Assembly: GCF_030814435.1 (NCBI RefSeq)
Contig: NZ_JAUSUW010000008.1
Location: forward strand, 1 to 64,000
Source of the DNA: Peteryoungia aggregata LMG 23059
GTDB lineage: Bacteria > Pseudomonadota > Alphaproteobacteria > Rhizobiales > Rhizobiaceae
Direction: 5' to 3'
DNA: 64,000 bases
Shown one piece after another: positions 36,100 through 45,484 of this stretch. Position 1 is the first letter of the stretch. Every line of letters starts with the position of its first letter. The notes beneath the pieces were generated by a model. It did no database searches. It was not told the origin of the DNA and saw only the letters and a list, made by a program, of their open reading frames with translations. A program made the translations under genes and the position numbers.

Positions 36100-36852
36100 T
36101 TAATCGGCGAGCGTCAGCACCAGCGGGCCGTTCTTCGTCACCACGATCGTGTGCTCGAACTGCACGGTCGGCGCCCGCGGCTCGCTGTAGAGCGTCCAGT
36201 TGTCCTTGTCGCCGTCCTCTGCCCATTGGCCGCCGAGCGAAAGGAACGGCTCGACGGTAAACACCAGCCCCTCCTCCATCATCCGCGTTTCGTCCGGGTC
36301 CGGCCAGGTTGAAAGCTCTGTCGGCTCCTCATGCAGCGAGCGGCCGACGCCGTGGCTGGCGAGATTGGTGATCAGCGTGTAGCGGCTCTTCTTGGCAAAG
36401 GCGCCGATCGAATTGCCGATATCGGCCAGCGGCCGGCCGGTCTTGACCTGGTTCAGCCCGACCCAAAGCGCCCGCTTGCCGTCGCGCAGCAGCCTTTCGA
36501 GTTTGGCCGTGCCCGGGGGCACGATGAAGGACGAACCGGTATCGCCGAAATAGCCGAGCTTTTCGCCCGACACGTCGATATTGACGAGATCGCCGGCCTT
36601 GATCACCCGGTCGCCCGGGATGCCATGGGCAATCTCTTCATTGACCGAGATGCAGGTGGCGCCGGGAAACTGGTAACAGAGTTCCGGCGCCGACTGCGCA
36701 CCGTTGTCCTCGAGCACTTTCCGCCCGATCAGATCCAGCTCCCGCGTCGTGATGCCGGGCTCAAGCGCCGCCGCCATCGTCTTCACCGCCGTCGCGCAGA
36801 TGCGCCCGATGTCTTTCAGACGCGTAAGGTCCTCTTCGGTTTCGACGATCAT
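36100..36852 (-). CDS. map: Type I methionine aminopeptidase
   Basis: The 250-aa enzyme removes N-terminal Met from nascent proteins. The dinuclear metal ligands are visible: Asp in NIDVSG, Asp in GDTGSSF, His in SHGVGRSLHEEP, Glu in FTVEPF and Glu in VQFEHTI. AAGGA precedes the ATG. Many alphaproteobacteria have more than one map gene, so it need not be the only copy. Confidence 0.95.
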   Translation of the reverse strand: MIVETEEDLTRLKDIGRICATAVKTMAAALEPGITTRELDLIGRKVLEDNGAQSAPELCYQFPGATCISVNEEIAHGIPGDRVIKAGDLVNIDVSGEKLGYFGDTGSSFIVPPGTAKLERLLRDGKRALWVGLNQVKTGRPLADIGNSIGAFAKKSRYTLITNLASHGVGRSLHEEPTELSTWPDPDETRMMEEGLVFTVEPFLSLGGQWAEDGDKDNWTLYSEPRAPTVQFEHTIVVTKNGPLVLTLAD

Positions 36853-36893
36853 GGCGGTCCTTCAACGGCTTTGCGGCGGGGATGAGCGCTGCC

Positions 36894-37940
36894 TTAGGCG
36901 GCAGACGCCGTCTCCGTCAACGCTTTCCGAACTAGCGGCGCGACTTTTGTGCCGTAGAGCTCGATGCCGCGCATGATCTCGACATGCGGCATCGGGCCGA
37001 TCGCCATCTGCAACAGGAAGCGGTCGTTCTTGAAAATGCCATGCATGGCGACGATCTTTTCAGCGACCGTTTCCGGATCACCGACGAAGAGCGCACCGCG
37101 CGGACCGCGCGAGGCATCGAACTGCGCCCGGTTGGTCGGACCCCAGCCGCGCTCGCGGCCGATCCGGTCCATCACCACGGCCTGCGGCGCATAGAAGATA
37201 TCAGCCGCCGACTGCGTGGTGTCATGGATGAAGCCATGCACGTTGATGCTGGTCTTCAGCAAGGCGGGATCGACACCGGCCTTGGCGGCACTCTGGCGAT
37301 AGAGATCGAAGAAGGGCGCAAAGCGATGCGGCTCGCCGCCGATGATGGCGAGCGCCAGCGGCAGGCCGAGATAACCGGCACGCGCCGCCGACTGCGGCGT
37401 ACCGCCGATCGCGATCCACAGCGGCAGCAGATCCTGCAGCGGACGCGGATAGACACCCCGCGCTTGAATCGGCTTGCGGGTCTGGCCTTCCCAGGTCACC
37501 ACTTCGTTCTCGCGAATCTCCATCAGCAGCTGCAGCTTTTCGGCAAACAGCAGGTCATAGTCTTCGAGATCATAGCCGAAGAGCGGGAAGCTCTCGATGA
37601 AGGAGCCGCGACCGACCATCAGTTCGGTGCGGCCATTCGAAAGCAGATCAACCGTCGCATATTGCTGGAAGACGCGCACCGGATCATCCGAGGAGAGAAC
37701 CGAAACGGCGCTGGTCAGCCGGATGTTCTTCGTCTGCACGGCAGCAGCCGCCAGGATCGTGGCTGGCGAAGAGGCCATATAGTCAGGCCTGTGATGTTCT
37801 CCGAGGCCGAAGACATCGAGACCGACCTCGTCTGCGAGCTTGATCTCGGCCAGAAGCTCGTCCACGCGGCGCTTGGCTTCCGCGCCCTTGTTGGCGGCAT
37901 TGGGATCGACATCGGCAAAGGTGTAAAGTCCGAGTTCCAT
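36894..37940 (-). CDS. LLM-class flavin-dependent oxidoreductase
   Basis: The 348-aa protein has the luciferase-like TIM barrel: ELGLYTFADV at the start, DVFGLGEHHRPDYMASSP, and GRTELMVGRGSFIESFPLFG with the flavin-contacting region. Members are FMN or F420 monooxygenases of very diverse substrates, so the function cannot be set. The ATG at 37940 is the first with family sequence. It is divergent from the hydroxybutyrate dehydrogenase gene across 234 bp. Confidence 0.9.
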   Translation of the reverse strand: MELGLYTFADVDPNAANKGAEAKRRVDELLAEIKLADEVGLDVFGLGEHHRPDYMASSPATILAAAAVQTKNIRLTSAVSVLSSDDPVRVFQQYATVDLLSNGRTELMVGRGSFIESFPLFGYDLEDYDLLFAEKLQLLMEIRENEVVTWEGQTRKPIQARGVYPRPLQDLLPLWIAIGGTPQSAARAGYLGLPLALAIIGGEPHRFAPFFDLYRQSAAKAGVDPALLKTSINVHGFIHDTTQSAADIFYAPQAVVMDRIGRERGWGPTNRAQFDASRGPRGALFVGDPETVAEKIVAMHGIFKNDRFLLQMAIGPMPHVEIMRGIELYGTKVAPLVRKALTETASAA

Positions 37941-38174
37941 GGGTCTCTCTCGCTGTATCGTTGTGCCAGAGATAGAGGGTCGCGTGCGCTCCTGCAAACT
38001 GCGCGGGGGTGACGGACTGTTTCGGAGCGGAGAACAAGCGGGGCGCAGCTTGAGACTTTCTCCGTTTCGGCGAAGCAGTCTTGCGCCAAAATCGCGATTG
38101 CCAGTGCTCTGCCTTTGGGCATAACCTCGACAAAACTATTGCGTCGCAGCAGGCCTGAGACAAGGGAGAATGAG

Positions 38175-38948
38175 ATGGCAAGAACCGTCGTCGTCACCGG
38201 ATCGACCAGCGGGATCGGGCTCGGCATCGCGAAAGCCTTTGCCGCCGAGGGTGCGGACCTCGTCATCAACGGCTTCGGGCCGGCTGACGAGATCGAAGCC
38301 AACCGCAAGGCGCTAGAGGCCCATGGCGGCAAGGCGATCTATCACGGCGCGGACATGACCAAGCCGACCGAAATCGCCGACCTGATCGCCACAGCGGAAA
38401 AGACTTTTGGCGATGTCGACGTGCTCGTCAACAATGCCGGCATCCAGCATGTCTCGCCGGTCGAGGATTTCCCGATCGACAAATGGGACCAGATCATCGC
38501 GATCAACCTGACCAGCTCCTTCCATACGATTCGCGCTGCCGTGCCCGGCATGAAGGCGAGGAAGAAGGGCCGCATCATCAATGTCGCCTCAGCGCATGCG
38601 CTGGTGGCCTCGCCTTACAAATCGGCCTATGTCGCAGCCAAACACGGGATCATGGGCCTCACCAAGTCGGTCGCCCTGGAACTGGCGGAGTTCGGCATCA
38701 CGATCAACGCCATCTGCCCCGGTTATGTGCTGACACCGCTGGTCGAAAAGCAGATCCCCGATACGGCCAAGGCCCGTGGCATTTCCGAGGAACAGGTGAA
38801 GACGGACGTGATGCTGCGTCTGCAGGCGACGAAGGAATTCGTTGCCATCGAGGAGGTCGCGGCCACCGCCATCTTCCTCGCCAGCGACGCGGCCAGGCAA
38901 ATCACCGGCACCTCTATTTCGATCGACGGCGGCTGGACCGCGCAGTAA
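38175..38948 (+). CDS. bdhA: 3-hydroxybutyrate dehydrogenase
   Basis: The 257-aa short-chain dehydrogenase oxidises D-3-hydroxybutyrate to acetoacetate, the step after poly-hydroxybutyrate breakdown. It shows the NAD motif TGSTSGIGLGIAKAF, NNAG, the active-site YVAAKHG and SIDGGWTAQ at the end, all matching rhizobial BdhA in length and sequence. GGGAGA precedes the ATG at 38175. xdhA follows after 25 bp, so the two may be co-transcribed; a bdhA-xdhA arrangement is known in Sinorhizobium. Confidence 0.93.
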   Translation: MARTVVVTGSTSGIGLGIAKAFAAEGADLVINGFGPADEIEANRKALEAHGGKAIYHGADMTKPTEIADLIATAEKTFGDVDVLVNNAGIQHVSPVEDFPIDKWDQIIAINLTSSFHTIRAAVPGMKARKKGRIINVASAHALVASPYKSAYVAAKHGIMGLTKSVALELAEFGITINAICPGYVLTPLVEKQIPDTAKARGISEEQVKTDVMLRLQATKEFVAIEEVAATAIFLASDAARQITGTSISIDGGWTAQ

Positions 38949-38973
38949 CGCGCCCCGCAGGAAAAGGCAGTTC

Positions 38974-40443
38974 ATGACCAGCATTCGTTTCATCCTGAAC
39001 GGCGAAGATGTCGCCCTTTCCAGCCTCGACCCGACCGAGACGCTGCTCGACTTCCTGCGCCTGAAGCGCCGGCTGACGGGCTCGAAGGAAGGCTGTGCGG
39101 AAGGCGATTGCGGCGCCTGCACGGTGCTGGTCGGGCGTCTCGTCGGTGGCAGGCTGAGTTATGAGACGGTCAATGCCTGCATCCGCTTCGTCGGCTCGCT
39201 GAACGCCACCCATGTCGTGACCGTGGAGCACTTGGCCGCCAAGGACGGCACGCTGCATCCCGTGCAGCAGGCCATGGTCGACTGTCATGGCTCGCAATGC
39301 GGCTTCTGCACGCCGGGCTTCGTCATGTCGCTTTACGGGCTTTGGCTGACCTCGGAAAACCCTGGCCGTGCCGAGATCGAGCGCGCGCTTCAGGGCAATC
39401 TCTGTCGCTGCACGGGTTACGAGCCGATCGTCAAGGCCGCCGAACAGGTCGGCCATGTCAGACCGTCGGCCCTCTTCGACCCGCTGGAACGCGAGCGCGC
39501 CAACATCATCGCGCGGCTGGAAGAGATCTCGACCCGCGAAACCATCGCGATCACCGGCCCCGATGGCCGCCGCCTCGTTGTGCCCGGCAGCGTCGAAGGT
39601 CTGGCCGAAACGCTCTCCGCCCATCCCAAGGCAACCGTTGTCGCCGGTGCGACCGATGTCGGGCTCTGGGTCACGAAGCAGATGCGCGTGCTGGACCCGG
39701 TCGTCTTCATCAACCATCTGCAAGAGCTGCAGCAGATCTCGGTGACAGCAGAAGGCATCACGCTCGGCGCCGGCGTCAGCTACACCAATGCCTTCGAAGC
39801 GCTCCGCCAGGAAATCCCCGCCTTCGGTCGCCTGATCGAGCGCATCGGCGGCCAGCAGGTGCGCAACATGGGAACGATCGGCGGCAATGTCGCCAACGGC
39901 TCGCCGATCGGCGACAGCCCGCCAGCGCTCATCGCGCTGTCAGCCACCGTCACCCTGCGCTCTGCCTCGGGCACCCGCACCATGCCGCTCGAGGACTTCT
40001 TCATCGACTACGGCAAGCAGGACCGCCAGCCGGGCGAATTCGTCGAAAGCCTGTTTTTGCCCCGCCCGAAGGCGGATAGCCATGTCGCCGTCTACAAGAT
40101 CTCCAAGCGCCGCGACGAGGACATCTCGGCGCTCTGCGGCGCCTTCCACCTCGAAACCGATGCGGCCGGTATCGTCACCCATATCCGCATCGCCTTCGGC
40201 GGCATGGCGGCCACCCCGAAACGCGCGCGGTCGGTCGAGGCCGCGCTCTACGGCAAGCCGTTCACGCATGCCGCGGTGGAAGCCGCCCGTGACGCCTTCG
40301 ACCTCGACTACAAGCCGCTCACCGACTGGCGCGCCACGGCGGAATACCGCCAGCTGACGGCGAAGAACCTGCTGACGCGGTTTTTTCTGGAAGTGTCCGG
40401 CATGCCGCAAGAATTGCAGCGCTTTGCGGTGGAGGAGGCGTGA
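38974..40443 (+). CDS. xdhA: Xanthine dehydrogenase small subunit (FeS/FAD)
   Basis: The 489-aa subunit has an N-terminal [2Fe-2S] ferredoxin domain with Cys41, Cys46, Cys49 and Cys69, a second FeS domain with CGFCTPG and CRCTGY, and an FAD domain (VVAGATDVGLWVTKQMR, then MGTIGGNVANGSPIGDSPP). It passes electrons from the molybdenum site in XdhB to NAD. The ATG at 38974 begins the ferredoxin fold. It is followed by 342 bp of palindromic repeats before xdhB, unusual inside an operon. Confidence 0.96.
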   Translation: MTSIRFILNGEDVALSSLDPTETLLDFLRLKRRLTGSKEGCAEGDCGACTVLVGRLVGGRLSYETVNACIRFVGSLNATHVVTVEHLAAKDGTLHPVQQAMVDCHGSQCGFCTPGFVMSLYGLWLTSENPGRAEIERALQGNLCRCTGYEPIVKAAEQVGHVRPSALFDPLERERANIIARLEEISTRETIAITGPDGRRLVVPGSVEGLAETLSAHPKATVVAGATDVGLWVTKQMRVLDPVVFINHLQELQQISVTAEGITLGAGVSYTNAFEALRQEIPAFGRLIERIGGQQVRNMGTIGGNVANGSPIGDSPPALIALSATVTLRSASGTRTMPLEDFFIDYGKQDRQPGEFVESLFLPRPKADSHVAVYKISKRRDEDISALCGAFHLETDAAGIVTHIRIAFGGMAATPKRARSVEAALYGKPFTHAAVEAARDAFDLDYKPLTDWRATAEYRQLTAKNLLTRFFLEVSGMPQELQRFAVEEA

Positions 40444-40467
40444 TGGGGACTGCTTTGCTTTGGTGTT

Positions 40468-40752
40468 ACCCCCCTCTGTCGGCTCCGCCGACATCTCCCC
40501 CACAAGGGGGGAGAGTGGCCGCTGGCCGACTGCCCACCTCCCCCTTGAGGGGGGAGGTCGCCGCGAAGCGGCGGGTGGGGGTGATCCGGGCCACGAGTTC
40601 TGCCGCATCAATTGATGGAAATGTAACGCACATCACCCCACCCCGGAGCTGCGCTCCGACCCTCCCCCTCAAGGGGAGGGTGAGGCCGAGCGGCATCCCC
40701 GCGCCACTCTCCCCCCTTGTGGGGGAGATGCCCGACAGGGCAGAGGGGGGTA
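40468..40752. repeat. Cluster of four REP-like palindromes between xdhA and xdhB
   Basis: Four hairpin units lie in alternating orientation near 40,468-40,517, 40,535-40,582, 40,632-40,688 and 40,700-40,752. Each contains a CTCCCCC...GGGGGAG stem. The middle ones carry CGCCGCGAAGCGGCG and CCGGAGCTGCGCTCCG cores. This fills nearly the whole xdhA-xdhB gap; the xdhB ribosome site follows at 40,775. No gene is present. Confidence 0.85.
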
Positions 40753-40785
40753 CCTCGCGCGCTACATTTAGAGACGGAGGCCTTC

Positions 40786-43122
40786 ATGGATAAGGCGACC
40801 TACGAGACGACGAAATACATCAAGGGGCCGATGCACCAGTCGCTGCGGCATGATTCAGCGCACAAACATGTCGCCGGAAGTGCCGAATATATCGACGATA
40901 TTCCCGAACCCGCAGGCCTGTTGCATGGCGCGCTCGGCATGGCGGATCGTGCTCATGCGGAGATCCTGTCGATCGATCTTTCGGCGGTGAAGACCTATCC
41001 CGACGTGGTCGATGTCCTGACTGCCGCCGATATCACCGGCGTCAACGACGTCTCCTCCGGCGGTCGCCACGACGAGCCGCTGCTTGCGACCGACAGGGTC
41101 GAATTCCACGGCCAGACCATCTTCGCCGTCATCGCCGAAACCCGCGATGCGGCCCGCAAGGCAGCCCGTCTCGCCAAGGTCGAGTATCGCGACCTGCCCT
41201 TCTGGACCGATATCGACGGCGCGCTGGAGAATGGCGCGCCCCTCGTCACACCAGGCATGACGCTGAAGCGCGGCACGCCGGAAACCGAACTGGACAAGGC
41301 GGCCCACCGCATCAAAAGCGCGATGCGCATCGGCGGCCAGGAGCATTTCTACCTCGAAAGCCATATCGCGCTCGCCATTCCCGGCGAGGACGACGATGTC
41401 ATCGTCTGGTCCTCGACCCAGCACCCTTCCGAAATCCAGCATATCGTCGGCCATGTGCTCGACATCCCCTCCAACGCCGTGACCGTCAACACGCGGCGCA
41501 TGGGCGGCGGTTTCGGCGGCAAGGAAACGCAAGGCAACCAGTTTGCAGCACTTGCCGCACTCGCCGCCAAGAAGCTGAAGCGGGCCGTGAAATTCCGCCC
41601 CGACCGCGACGAGGACATGGGCGTCACCGGCAAGCGCCACGACTTCAAGATGGACTTCGACGTTGCCTTCGATGACGACGGAAAGATCCATGCCATTGAA
41701 GCGAACTTCGCCGCGCGCTGCGGTTATTCCTCGGATCTCTCCGGCCCGGTCACCGACCGCGCCCTCTTCCATGCCGATTCCAGCTATTTCTATCCGCATG
41801 TGAAGCTGACCTCGCAGCCGCTCAAAACCCACACCGTCTCCAACACCGCCTATCGTGGTTTCGGCGGCCCGCAGGGCATGCTCGGAGCAGAGCGGGTGAT
41901 CGAGGAAATCGCCTATGCGCTGGGCAAGGACCCGCTGGAGATCCGCAAGGCCAATTTCTATGGCGAGAAGGGCTCGGGGCGCGATGTGACCCCCTACCAC
42001 CAGCTGGTGGAAGACAACATCATCCTGAAGGTCGTCGAGGAACTCGAAACCTCCTGCGACTACCAGGCGCGCCGCCAGGCGATCATCGATTTCAACCGCA
42101 CAAGCCCGGTGATCAAGAAGGGCATCGCGCTGACCCCGGTCAAATTCGGCATTTCCTTCACCATGACCGCCTTCAACCAGGCAGGCGCGCTCATCCATAT
42201 CTATCAGGACGGCTCCATCCATCTGAACCATGGCGGCACCGAAATGGGCCAGGGCCTTTACACGAAAGTCGCCCAGGTCGTCGCCGATTGTTTCCAGGTC
42301 GATGTCGACACGGTGAAGATCACGGCGACGACGACCGGCAAGGTGCCGAACAGTTCGGCCACCGCCGCCTCGTCCGGCTCGGACCTGAACGGCATGGCCG
42401 CATGGGATGCCGCCCGGCAGATCAAGGAACGGCTGATCGCCTTCGCCGCCGAGAAGTATGCGGTTCCGGTCTCGGAAGTCGAATTCCTTCCCAACCGGGT
42501 GCGCGTTGGCGAGCAGATCTTCTCCTTCGGCGAGTTCGTCAAACAGGCCTATTTCGGTCGCGTGCAGCTTTCGGCGGCCGGTTTCTACAAGACGCCGAAG
42601 ATCCACTGGGACCGCGCTGCCGGACGCGGTACGCCCTTCTACTACTACGCCTACGGCGCCGCCTGCTCGGAAGTCTCGATCGACACGCTGACCGGCGAGT
42701 ATCTGATGGACCGGACCGACATTCTCCACGATGTCGGCAAGTCGCTGAACCCGGCCATCGATATCGGCCAGATCGAAGGCGGCTTCGTCCAGGGCATGGG
42801 CTGGCTGACGACGGAGGAACTCTGGTGGGACGGCAAGGGCCGCCTGCGCACCCACGCCCCCTCCACCTACAAGATCCCGCTCGCCTCCGACCGGCCGAAG
42901 ATCTTCAACACGCGGCTGGTGCCCTGGTCGGAAAACACCGAACCCACCATCGGCCGCTCCAAGGCCGTCGGCGAACCACCCTTCATGCTGGCAAACTCGG
43001 TGCTGGAGGCACTGTCCATGGCGGTCGCTTCGGTCGCGGATTACCGTGTTTGCCCGAGGCTTGATGCGCCGGCCACGCCGGAACGGGTGCTGATGGCGGT
43101 GGAGAGGTTGAAGCGGGCGTGA
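40786..43122 (+). CDS. xdhB: Xanthine dehydrogenase molybdopterin-binding subunit
   Basis: The 778-aa subunit holds the molybdenum cofactor and oxidises hypoxanthine and xanthine to urate. Visible elements are the N-terminal SAEYIDDIPEP, the cofactor motif GGGFGGKETQ, AYRGFGGPQGM with the substrate Arg, GTEMGQGLYTK, and the catalytic-Glu segment GEPPFMLANSV near the C-terminus. GGAGG precedes the ATG at 40786. The stop overlaps the next start codon (TGATG), joining it to a DUF559 gene. Confidence 0.96.
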   Translation: MDKATYETTKYIKGPMHQSLRHDSAHKHVAGSAEYIDDIPEPAGLLHGALGMADRAHAEILSIDLSAVKTYPDVVDVLTAADITGVNDVSSGGRHDEPLLATDRVEFHGQTIFAVIAETRDAARKAARLAKVEYRDLPFWTDIDGALENGAPLVTPGMTLKRGTPETELDKAAHRIKSAMRIGGQEHFYLESHIALAIPGEDDDVIVWSSTQHPSEIQHIVGHVLDIPSNAVTVNTRRMGGGFGGKETQGNQFAALAALAAKKLKRAVKFRPDRDEDMGVTGKRHDFKMDFDVAFDDDGKIHAIEANFAARCGYSSDLSGPVTDRALFHADSSYFYPHVKLTSQPLKTHTVSNTAYRGFGGPQGMLGAERVIEEIAYALGKDPLEIRKANFYGEKGSGRDVTPYHQLVEDNIILKVVEELETSCDYQARRQAIIDFNRTSPVIKKGIALTPVKFGISFTMTAFNQAGALIHIYQDGSIHLNHGGTEMGQGLYTKVAQVVADCFQVDVDTVKITATTTGKVPNSSATAASSGSDLNGMAAWDAARQIKERLIAFAAEKYAVPVSEVEFLPNRVRVGEQIFSFGEFVKQAYFGRVQLSAAGFYKTPKIHWDRAAGRGTPFYYYAYGAACSEVSIDTLTGEYLMDRTDILHDVGKSLNPAIDIGQIEGGFVQGMGWLTTEELWWDGKGRLRTHAPSTYKIPLASDRPKIFNTRLVPWSENTEPTIGRSKAVGEPPFMLANSVLEALSMAVASVADYRVCPRLDAPATPERVLMAVERLKRA

Positions 43123-43505
43123 TGGATGGAGCCATGACGCACCACGCCGTTCCGGAAGGCCATCGCAGGAACGCTCGGCGGATGCGCAAAGCGCTGACGG
43201 CGGCTGAATTGCGCTTCTGGAATACGGTGAGAGCCCATCGCCTGATGGGATTGGGCTTTCGACGGCAGGTGCCGATCGCCGGCTACATCGTTGACTTCGC
43301 CTGCCCTGAGCACAAGCTGGTGGTCGAAATCGATGGCCCGAGCCACACATTCGATCAGAGGATCGAGCGCGATCAAGTTCGAGATCAGATGCTCGCCCAT
43401 CTGGGATGGACCGCCCTTCGCTTTACAAACGAGGATGTGCTTGAGCATCTCGACGATGTCTGCACCCACATCCTGCGGGTGATCGGAGTGCGACGCTTTG
43501 AGTAA
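43122..43505 (+). CDS. DUF559 nuclease-like protein (Vsr-type fold), copy 2
   Basis: The 127-aa protein has the DUF559 core: RRQVPIAGYIVDFACPEHKL, VVEIDGPSH and GWTALRFTNEDVL, with the D...E-x-D arrangement of Vsr/PD-(D/E)XK enzymes. The first ATG overlaps the xdhB stop (TGATG); an ATG at 43134 is the alternative. Two tandem palindromic units begin 13 bp after the stop. As in copy 1, the gene interrupts a metabolic operon and touches repeats. Its role there is unknown. Confidence 0.85.
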   Translation: MDGAMTHHAVPEGHRRNARRMRKALTAAELRFWNTVRAHRLMGLGFRRQVPIAGYIVDFACPEHKLVVEIDGPSHTFDQRIERDQVRDQMLAHLGWTALRFTNEDVLEHLDDVCTHILRVIGVRRFE

Positions 43506-43517
43506 TGCATTCTCATT

Positions 43518-43718
43518 TACCCCCCTCTGTCACTCCGTGACATCTCCCCCTCAAGGGGGGAGATTGCCAGCAAGCGCCCTGCCCTCTGGAGGCTTGCATT
43601 CGCGTCCTGCCCAACTTTGCGGTCGTTCCTCACCGGGAAGCCTGAGGAGGCCGGGACGTCGGCCCAATGCGATCTCCCCCCCTGAGGGGGAGATGGCCGG
43701 CAGGCCAGAGGGGGGCAC
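43518..43718. repeat. BIME-like unit 1 (tandem with the next)
   Basis: The unit starts TACCCCCCTCTGTCACTCCG with a CATCTCCCCCTCAAGGGGGGAG hairpin. A unique ~95-bp spacer follows, then the inverted module ending CCAGAGGGGGGCACCT. The spacer differs from unit 2, while the outer modules are nearly identical. Confidence 0.85.
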
Positions 43719-43763
43719 CTCAAGTGCCAACCTCAGACATCGGACGACCGTGTCACCTGGAAT

Positions 43764-43965
43764 TACCCCCCTCTGTCACTCCGTGACATCTCCCCCTCAA
43801 GGGGGGAGATTGCCGGCAACCGCCCTGCCCTTTGAACGCATTCATTTGCGTCCGGACCTACTCTACGGCAACCACCCGCAGGGAGGTCTAAGTAGGTCTG
43901 CACGTCTGCCGCATCCGATCTCCCCCCCTGAGGGGGAGATGCCCGGCAGGGCAGAGGGGGGTAAC
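43764..43965. repeat. BIME-like unit 2 (tandem with the previous)
   Basis: This is nearly the same length as unit 1 (about 202 bp), with the same opening and closing modules and a diverged spacer. The two units fill 43506-43997, ending 33 bp before the xdhC ATG. No gene is visible in this ~490-bp stretch. Confidence 0.85.
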
Positions 43966-43997
43966 CCACGCCTAAACGAGGCGGAGCAAGCTGCAGC

Positions 43998-44795
43998 ATG
44001 ACCACCCTCCCCGCCTTCCTCAAAGCCCACCCGAATTCCGTCCTCGTCGAAGTCGCAGAGACCAGGGGCTCCACCCCGCGGGACACCGGCACGATGATGC
44101 TGGTGTCGGCAACCACCCTCTGGGGCACGATCGGCGGCGGGCATCTGGAATTCATGGCGATCGGCCATGCGCGCAGGCTGATGTCGGGGGAGACGCTGGA
44201 GCCCACGCTCGATGTGCCGCTCGGGCCCGAGATCGGCCAGTGCTGCGGCGGGCGCACGCTGTTGCAGTTCACGAGGCTCGATGACACGACCAAGACCGCC
44301 CTCCTGCAGCGACTGGCCGATGAACGCGCAGCCTTTCCCGAAGTCATGGTCTTCGGCGCCGGCCATGTCGGGCTAGCGCTCGCCCAGGCGCTGGCGCCGC
44401 TTCCGCTGAATGTCACGCTGATCGACTCGCGTCCCGAAATCGACGGCGACGTGCCCGCTGGCATCACCTTCCGCAGGGTCGCCATGCCCGAGGCGGAGGT
44501 GACGAAGCTCAAGCCGGGTGCCGCTGTCGTCATCCTCACCCATGATCATGCATTGGATTTCCTGATCGGCAGGCAAGCGCTCTCCCGCACCGACCTCGCC
44601 TATGTCGGCATGATCGGCTCGAAGACCAAGCGCGCCACCTTCGCCTCCTTCCTCGACCGCGAAGGCCCGGGTCGAGCCTCCATGGAGCGGCTGACGCTGC
44701 CGATCGGCGGCGGATCGGTGAAGGACAAACGCCCGGCGGTGATTGCAGCCCTTGTTGCAGCGGAACTGTTGGGCGTTCTGCTGAAAGCAGACTGA
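43998..44795 (+). CDS. xdhC: Xanthine dehydrogenase accessory protein XdhC
   Basis: The 265-aa factor binds the molybdenum cofactor, promotes its sulfuration and hands it to XdhB. N-terminal family sequence is clear: VEVAETRGSTPRDTGTMMLV, GGGHLEF and the cofactor-related QCCGGRTLLQF. A C-terminal Rossmann part follows (MVFGAGHVGLALAQAL and YVGMIGSKTKRA). It completes xdhABC, though ~490 bp of palindromes separates it from the upstream genes. Confidence 0.94.
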   Translation: MTTLPAFLKAHPNSVLVEVAETRGSTPRDTGTMMLVSATTLWGTIGGGHLEFMAIGHARRLMSGETLEPTLDVPLGPEIGQCCGGRTLLQFTRLDDTTKTALLQRLADERAAFPEVMVFGAGHVGLALAQALAPLPLNVTLIDSRPEIDGDVPAGITFRRVAMPEAEVTKLKPGAAVVILTHDHALDFLIGRQALSRTDLAYVGMIGSKTKRATFASFLDREGPGRASMERLTLPIGGGSVKDKRPAVIAALVAAELLGVLLKAD

Positions 44796-44848
44796 GTGGC
44801 CACCGAAGAGAAAAACGGCTATGCTCTGACGGCAAGGATGAGGACATC

Positions 44849-45109
44849 ATGGCCGCACGATCCAGTCTGACGATCGAACTGAACCAGGACATAGAAGCCA
44901 AGCTTTCTGAGCTTGCCGAAGCGACGCAACGCAGTCGTGGCGAAGTCGCCAACGCGGCACTCACCCTCTATGTGGAACGCGAATTCAGGACAATTGAAGC
45001 AATACGCCAGGGACTGGTCGATCTCGAAAAGGGCGATCTTGTCGATCATGAGGACGCCATGTCCGAACTCGATGCCGTGATCGAGGCTGCAGAGGCGGCC
45101 CGCCTGTGA
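44849..45109 (+). CDS. CopG/RHH-type antitoxin
   Basis: The 86-aa protein has an N-terminal ribbon-helix-helix: SSLTIELNQDIEAKLSELAEATQRS, then GEVANAALTLYVERE. The acidic C-terminal segment would wrap the toxin. It starts 53 bp after xdhC and overlaps the toxin start by 4 bp. As with related pairs, the complex probably represses its own promoter. Confidence 0.88.
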   Translation: MAARSSLTIELNQDIEAKLSELAEATQRSRGEVANAALTLYVEREFRTIEAIRQGLVDLEKGDLVDHEDAMSELDAVIEAAEAARL

Positions 45110-45414
45110 GCCTTCGCATCCAGTGGTCGCGCCAAGCCCTGGATTACTTGAAATCCCAAATTGCCTTTATCTCGAAAGACAATCCAAAAGCCGCCCGACA
45201 AATTGCTAGGCAGCTCCGTCTCTGTGCGGAGCGACTGGCTCAAACTCCATCCGGCCGACCGGGGCGGGTGTTAGGTACGTGGGAAAAATCCGTCGCCGGG
45301 CTCCCCTATGTCATGGCATATACGATCAGGATGCAGAAGGCCGCTGAAACCCTCGTGATCCTCCGCGTCATTCACACGGCGCGCGACTGGCAGGCCGGGA
45401 CATGGCCCGATTGA
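45106..45414 (+). CDS. RelE/ParE-family toxin
   Basis: The 102-aa protein has the compact RelE/ParE fold: IQWSRQALDYLKSQIAFISKDNP, IARQLRLCAERLAQTPSGRPG and LPYVMAYTIR...LVILRVIHTARDW. Sequence alone does not separate RNase (RelE) from gyrase-inhibitor (ParE) activity, although the lack of strong RelE catalytic basics and the ending favour ParE. The overlap with the antitoxin (ATGA type) confirms the pair. Confidence 0.9.
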   Translation: MSLRIQWSRQALDYLKSQIAFISKDNPKAARQIARQLRLCAERLAQTPSGRPGRVLGTWEKSVAGLPYVMAYTIRMQKAAETLVILRVIHTARDWQAGTWPD

Positions 45415-45484
45415 TTTGCCGCCTGAGAAGCGTGAATCGATCTCGCAAAGGCCCCTGCGAAGCATCGACAACCATTGGATTTTT

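Noticed and set aside
40855..43350. An 831-codon minus-strand frame opposite xdhB
   Set aside because: xdhB has all molybdenum-site motifs on the plus strand; the antisense product has none.
43518..43965. Possible CRISPR-like array
   Set aside because: There are only two units, with palindromic modules of ~50 bp in opposite orientation and ~95-bp spacers. There is no leader and no cas gene.
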